A stretch of 64,000 nt of DNA, taken from NCBI GenBank assembly GCA_017996175.1, contig JAGOHK010000001.1, forward strand, positions 1 through 64,000, in the 5' to 3' direction. This document shows, piece after piece, positions 61,562-64,000 of this stretch. Made by a program: the position numbers and the translations under genes. Within the stretch, counting starts at the first letter, position 1. Every line of letters starts with the position of its first letter. The notes beneath the pieces are model-generated. The model was given only the letters and a program-made list of their open reading frames with translations. It ran no database searches and was not told the origin of the DNA. This DNA comes from Leptospiraceae bacterium (GTDB lineage Bacteria > Spirochaetota > Leptospiria > Leptospirales > Leptospiraceae).

Positions 61562-64000
61562 ATGGACAAAATCTCTCGACTTTCTTCTTTTTTACGCGAC
61601 CGCTATTTTGACAATGTGAAAGCACATAGAATTCTTTCTGCAGAAGAAGGAATTTATTCTGAGTTTCCAACTAGTCTTCATAAGTCATTACGAACTGTTT
61701 TAAATTCTAGCGGCATACAAAAGTTATACGGTCATCAGGTTTCCGCTTTTGATTCGATTTCTTCCGGAAAAGATACTCTCATGGTATCTAGAACCGCAAG
61801 TGGGAAGACACTTTCCTTTTTGCTTCCCATTCTAAACGACTACGTTACCGCAAAACAACCATTTACCACACTTCTACTCTATCCAACGAAAGCACTTTCA
61901 CGTGACCAGGAAGGGACTCTCGGAAAGCTCATGTTTGAAGTGGCTAAGGGCAAAAAAATGGGAACCTTCGACGGAGACACTCCCAAAGAAGAGCGAGAAA
62001 AACTAAAGGATAACGCAGATTTTATCATTACAAATCCTGATATGCTTCACTCAGGAATTTTACCAAATCACAACCGTAAGTGGAAAAATTTTCTTTCGCG
62101 TTTGAAATACATTGTAGTCGATGAAGTGCATACCTATCGAGGATCGTTTGGTTCTCATGTAGCAAATGTATTTAGCAGGCTAATTCGAATTTGTCGCTTC
62201 CATGGAGCTAATCCTATTTTTATTTGTTCTTCGGCTACTGTTGGTAATCCGGCTGAGCATGTGGAGGCGTTATTCCAAAGAAATTTTGCTATCATTGACA
62301 ATGACACATCGCCTCGACCTAAGAGAGATTTGTTTTTTCTAAATCCATCTCTATTTAAAAGTATCGGTGGCGAAATGTATCGGAAAAGCCCATCTTCGAT
62401 TTCAATTCCCTTGATTCGATTTGCAGCGGAGAATGATATCCGCACGATTTGCTTTTGTCGAGCGCGCCAAGAAGTAGAACGGCTGTATACCGCAGTTATA
62501 GATTCCGCTCCCCATCTTCGTTCTAAGGTTAAACCTTACAGAGGAGGACTTTTACCAAACGAACGTCGTCAAATCGAAGAAGACTTGTTTTCAGGAAAAA
62601 TCAATACCATTATTTCGACTAACGCATTAGAACTAGGAATTGATATTGGAGATTTGGATTTATGTATTCTTTCGGGACACCCTGGAACTCTTGCCAGTTT
62701 TTGGCAGCAGGCTGGGCGGGTTGGGAGAAAGGGAAAGGCAGCGTCTATCGCATTTATTGCCAAGGATTCTCCGATCGACCAGTATATGGTAAACCATCCC
62801 GAGTTTGTCACGAGCGCACCTGTTGAAGAAGCATGGCTATCATCGCATAATCCGTATATCATCCTACAACACTTGCCTTGTGCGGCGTACGAATATCCAT
62901 TGCAAATGGAAGAATCTCACTACGCAGGGGATACTTATGATTCTGCGGTAGATGTGCTTGTGAAAAATTTAACCTTAAAACCTTATCATGAATCTTTTCG
63001 TTACAATCTCCAGAATTATCCAGCAATGGGCGTAAACCTTCGCGGAATGACTGATTACAACGTAGATATTTACCACGATGGAAAAGTAATTGGAGAAATT
63101 GATCCAATTAGTGCGAGAGCTGCACTACATAAAGATGCGATTTACCAGCATCTAGGAAAGAGGTATATGTCTATTAACCTCGATTTGGAAAAAAAATTAT
63201 GTGAAGTTGATCTTGTCAATGTGGATTATTACACGGAAGCAGTTTGGGAAACTATGATCGGTATGACCGAGATTGACGAAACAAAAGAACTACAAGGTTC
63301 CCTTCTGAACTTTGGCGAAGTAAATGTAAACAAACAACCCAAACTCTACAAAAAAATCAAAGAGCGAAGTCACGAAAACATTGGCTATGGTCCGATTACT
63401 CTTCCTCCTTTTATTTATGACACAACCGGACTTTGCCTTTATCCGCCACCTGCTTGGTTGAAAGCTTTGGAAGCGGCTGACAAACGTTATACGGAAGCGG
63501 CACTCTATGGACTCAGTTATATTCTGAAACGTTCAGCGCCAAGTCTTTGTATGGCGGATGTAAGTGATATTCACACAGATGTTTCTCTTAGCGAGGTAAA
63601 CCGCAATGAGTGGAAATCCGCTCTTTACCTCTACGATGCTCATGAAGGCGGAGTTGGGTATGCGGAAAAAATTTATGACAAAATCACAGACGCACTCGAA
63701 CTTTGTCTAAGTATCATCGACGAATGTGAATGCGAAGCAGGTTGTCCTTCTTGTGTCACAGCTAACCCAACTGGACTAGAAAACCGCGACTTACAAGATC
63801 TGCTCCAAGAGTCCAATGCCTCGGTTGCTTGCACGAGAAGTTTAATTCAATCTCTACTTACGGGTAATGTAGAGTTACCGCAAATAATTCTACATAGCCA
63901 TCCATCTCCGAAAAAAGTAGAACAAGTTGTACCTGATCCAGAGAAAGTAAAGTTAGAAAATCGGCTTCATCGTGCATCGTCTATTTTACAAAAGAAGAGA
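61562..64000 (+). CDS. DEAD-box/DUF1998 helicase, MrfA/YprA-like (partial)
   Basis: 813 codons are open to the window edge; the gene continues. Superfamily 2 helicase motifs: Q-type YGHQVSAFDSI, Walker A SRTASGKT (about 75-84), DEVH (about 187), SSAT (about 222), TNALELGIDIG, and QQAGRVGRKGK. The C-terminal DUF1998 half has HEGGVGYAEKIYD and CECEAGCPSC, the four-cysteine cluster typical of MrfA. Such helicases unwind DNA 3' to 5' in repair of mitomycin-type lesions, with exonuclease MrfB. mrfB, if present, lies beyond the right edge. Confidence 0.88.
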   Translation, partial: MDKISRLSSFLRDRYFDNVKAHRILSAEEGIYSEFPTSLHKSLRTVLNSSGIQKLYGHQVSAFDSISSGKDTLMVSRTASGKTLSFLLPILNDYVTAKQPFTTLLLYPTKALSRDQEGTLGKLMFEVAKGKKMGTFDGDTPKEEREKLKDNADFIITNPDMLHSGILPNHNRKWKNFLSRLKYIVVDEVHTYRGSFGSHVANVFSRLIRICRFHGANPIFICSSATVGNPAEHVEALFQRNFAIIDNDTSPRPKRDLFFLNPSLFKSIGGEMYRKSPSSISIPLIRFAAENDIRTICFCRARQEVERLYTAVIDSAPHLRSKVKPYRGGLLPNERRQIEEDLFSGKINTIISTNALELGIDIGDLDLCILSGHPGTLASFWQQAGRVGRKGKAASIAFIAKDSPIDQYMVNHPEFVTSAPVEEAWLSSHNPYIILQHLPCAAYEYPLQMEESHYAGDTYDSAVDVLVKNLTLKPYHESFRYNLQNYPAMGVNLRGMTDYNVDIYHDGKVIGEIDPISARAALHKDAIYQHLGKRYMSINLDLEKKLCEVDLVNVDYYTEAVWETMIGMTEIDETKELQGSLLNFGEVNVNKQPKLYKKIKERSHENIGYGPITLPPFIYDTTGLCLYPPPAWLKALEAADKRYTEAALYGLSYILKRSAPSLCMADVSDIHTDVSLSEVNRNEWKSALYLYDAHEGGVGYAEKIYDKITDALELCLSIIDECECEAGCPSCVTANPTGLENRDLQDLLQESNASVACTRSLIQSLLTGNVELPQIILHSHPSPKKVEQVVPDPEKVKLENRLHRASSILQKKR

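Overview
The window looks like a chromosomal segment of an AT-rich (roughly one third GC by eye) diderm spirochaete of the Leptospira/Leptospiraceae type. The basis is indirect: 7TM-DISM receptors joined to kinase or PP2C outputs, many lipoproteins with relaxed lipoboxes, a VKOR-DsbA fusion, a protein that looks like the leptospiral DUF1577 family, and the zapA / ZapB-like / rplT-rpmI-infC block. No rRNA, tRNA, CRISPR array, intact IS element or prophage was found.

Layout. 1-10 kb: 5' end of gyrB (or parE), two convergent DUF3187-like proteins, selenouridine synthase mnmH overlapping a lipoprotein-type hybrid histidine kinase, corA, an arsenosugar pair (peroxidase-like protein + ArsS), and a VKOR-DsbA disulfide-forming protein. 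10-17 kb: MORN lipoprotein, hisA-hisH-hisB, then envelope proteins of unknown role. 17-20 kb: PAS histidine kinase facing a DUF1577/PilZ-like protein. 20-25 kb: accessory stretch with a SUFU-domain operon, a DUF4143 ATPase, an orphan RHH antitoxin and a decayed higBA locus. 25-29 kb: a co-oriented set made of a membrane protein, a YbjN/chaperone-like protein, a trypsin-like protease with zinc ribbon and the same YbjN-like domain, and an ankyrin protein. 29-44 kb: HEAT-type proteins, three PP2C phosphatases, an adenylate cyclase, a TerB-like protein and surface lipoproteins. 44-52 kb: complete kdpFABC-kdpDE for potassium uptake. 52-58.4 kb: mnmC, zapA, coiled-coil division protein, rplT-rpmI-infC and the divergent etfBA. 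58.4-64 kb: small unknown proteins, a DUF5683-like protein and the start of a DEAD/DUF1998 (MrfA-like) helicase cut by the window edge.

How the genes work together. Signal transduction dominates: three 7TM-DISM receptors feed different outputs (kinase-receiver, PP2C, PP2C), next to another kinase, another PP2C and a cyclase. MnmC and MnmH act on the same wobble uridine of tRNA. The histidine genes run hisB-hisH-hisA. The kdp genes form one tight, overlapping transcription unit behind a 31-codon kdpF.

Most notable: (i) the YbjN/protease/ankyrin set, a candidate undescribed module; (ii) a HEAT protein split by a run of seven A, whose two halves together match an intact paralogue 10 kb away, so a frameshift, sequencing error or slippage site; (iii) mnmC with a full N-terminal methyltransferase domain but no ATG, GTG or TTG start; (iv) several unrelated palindromic elements between genes, two of which share GTAG(A/G)G ends; (v) a perfect 13-bp inverted repeat upstream of kdp; (vi) the SUFU operon and decayed toxin-antitoxin genes.
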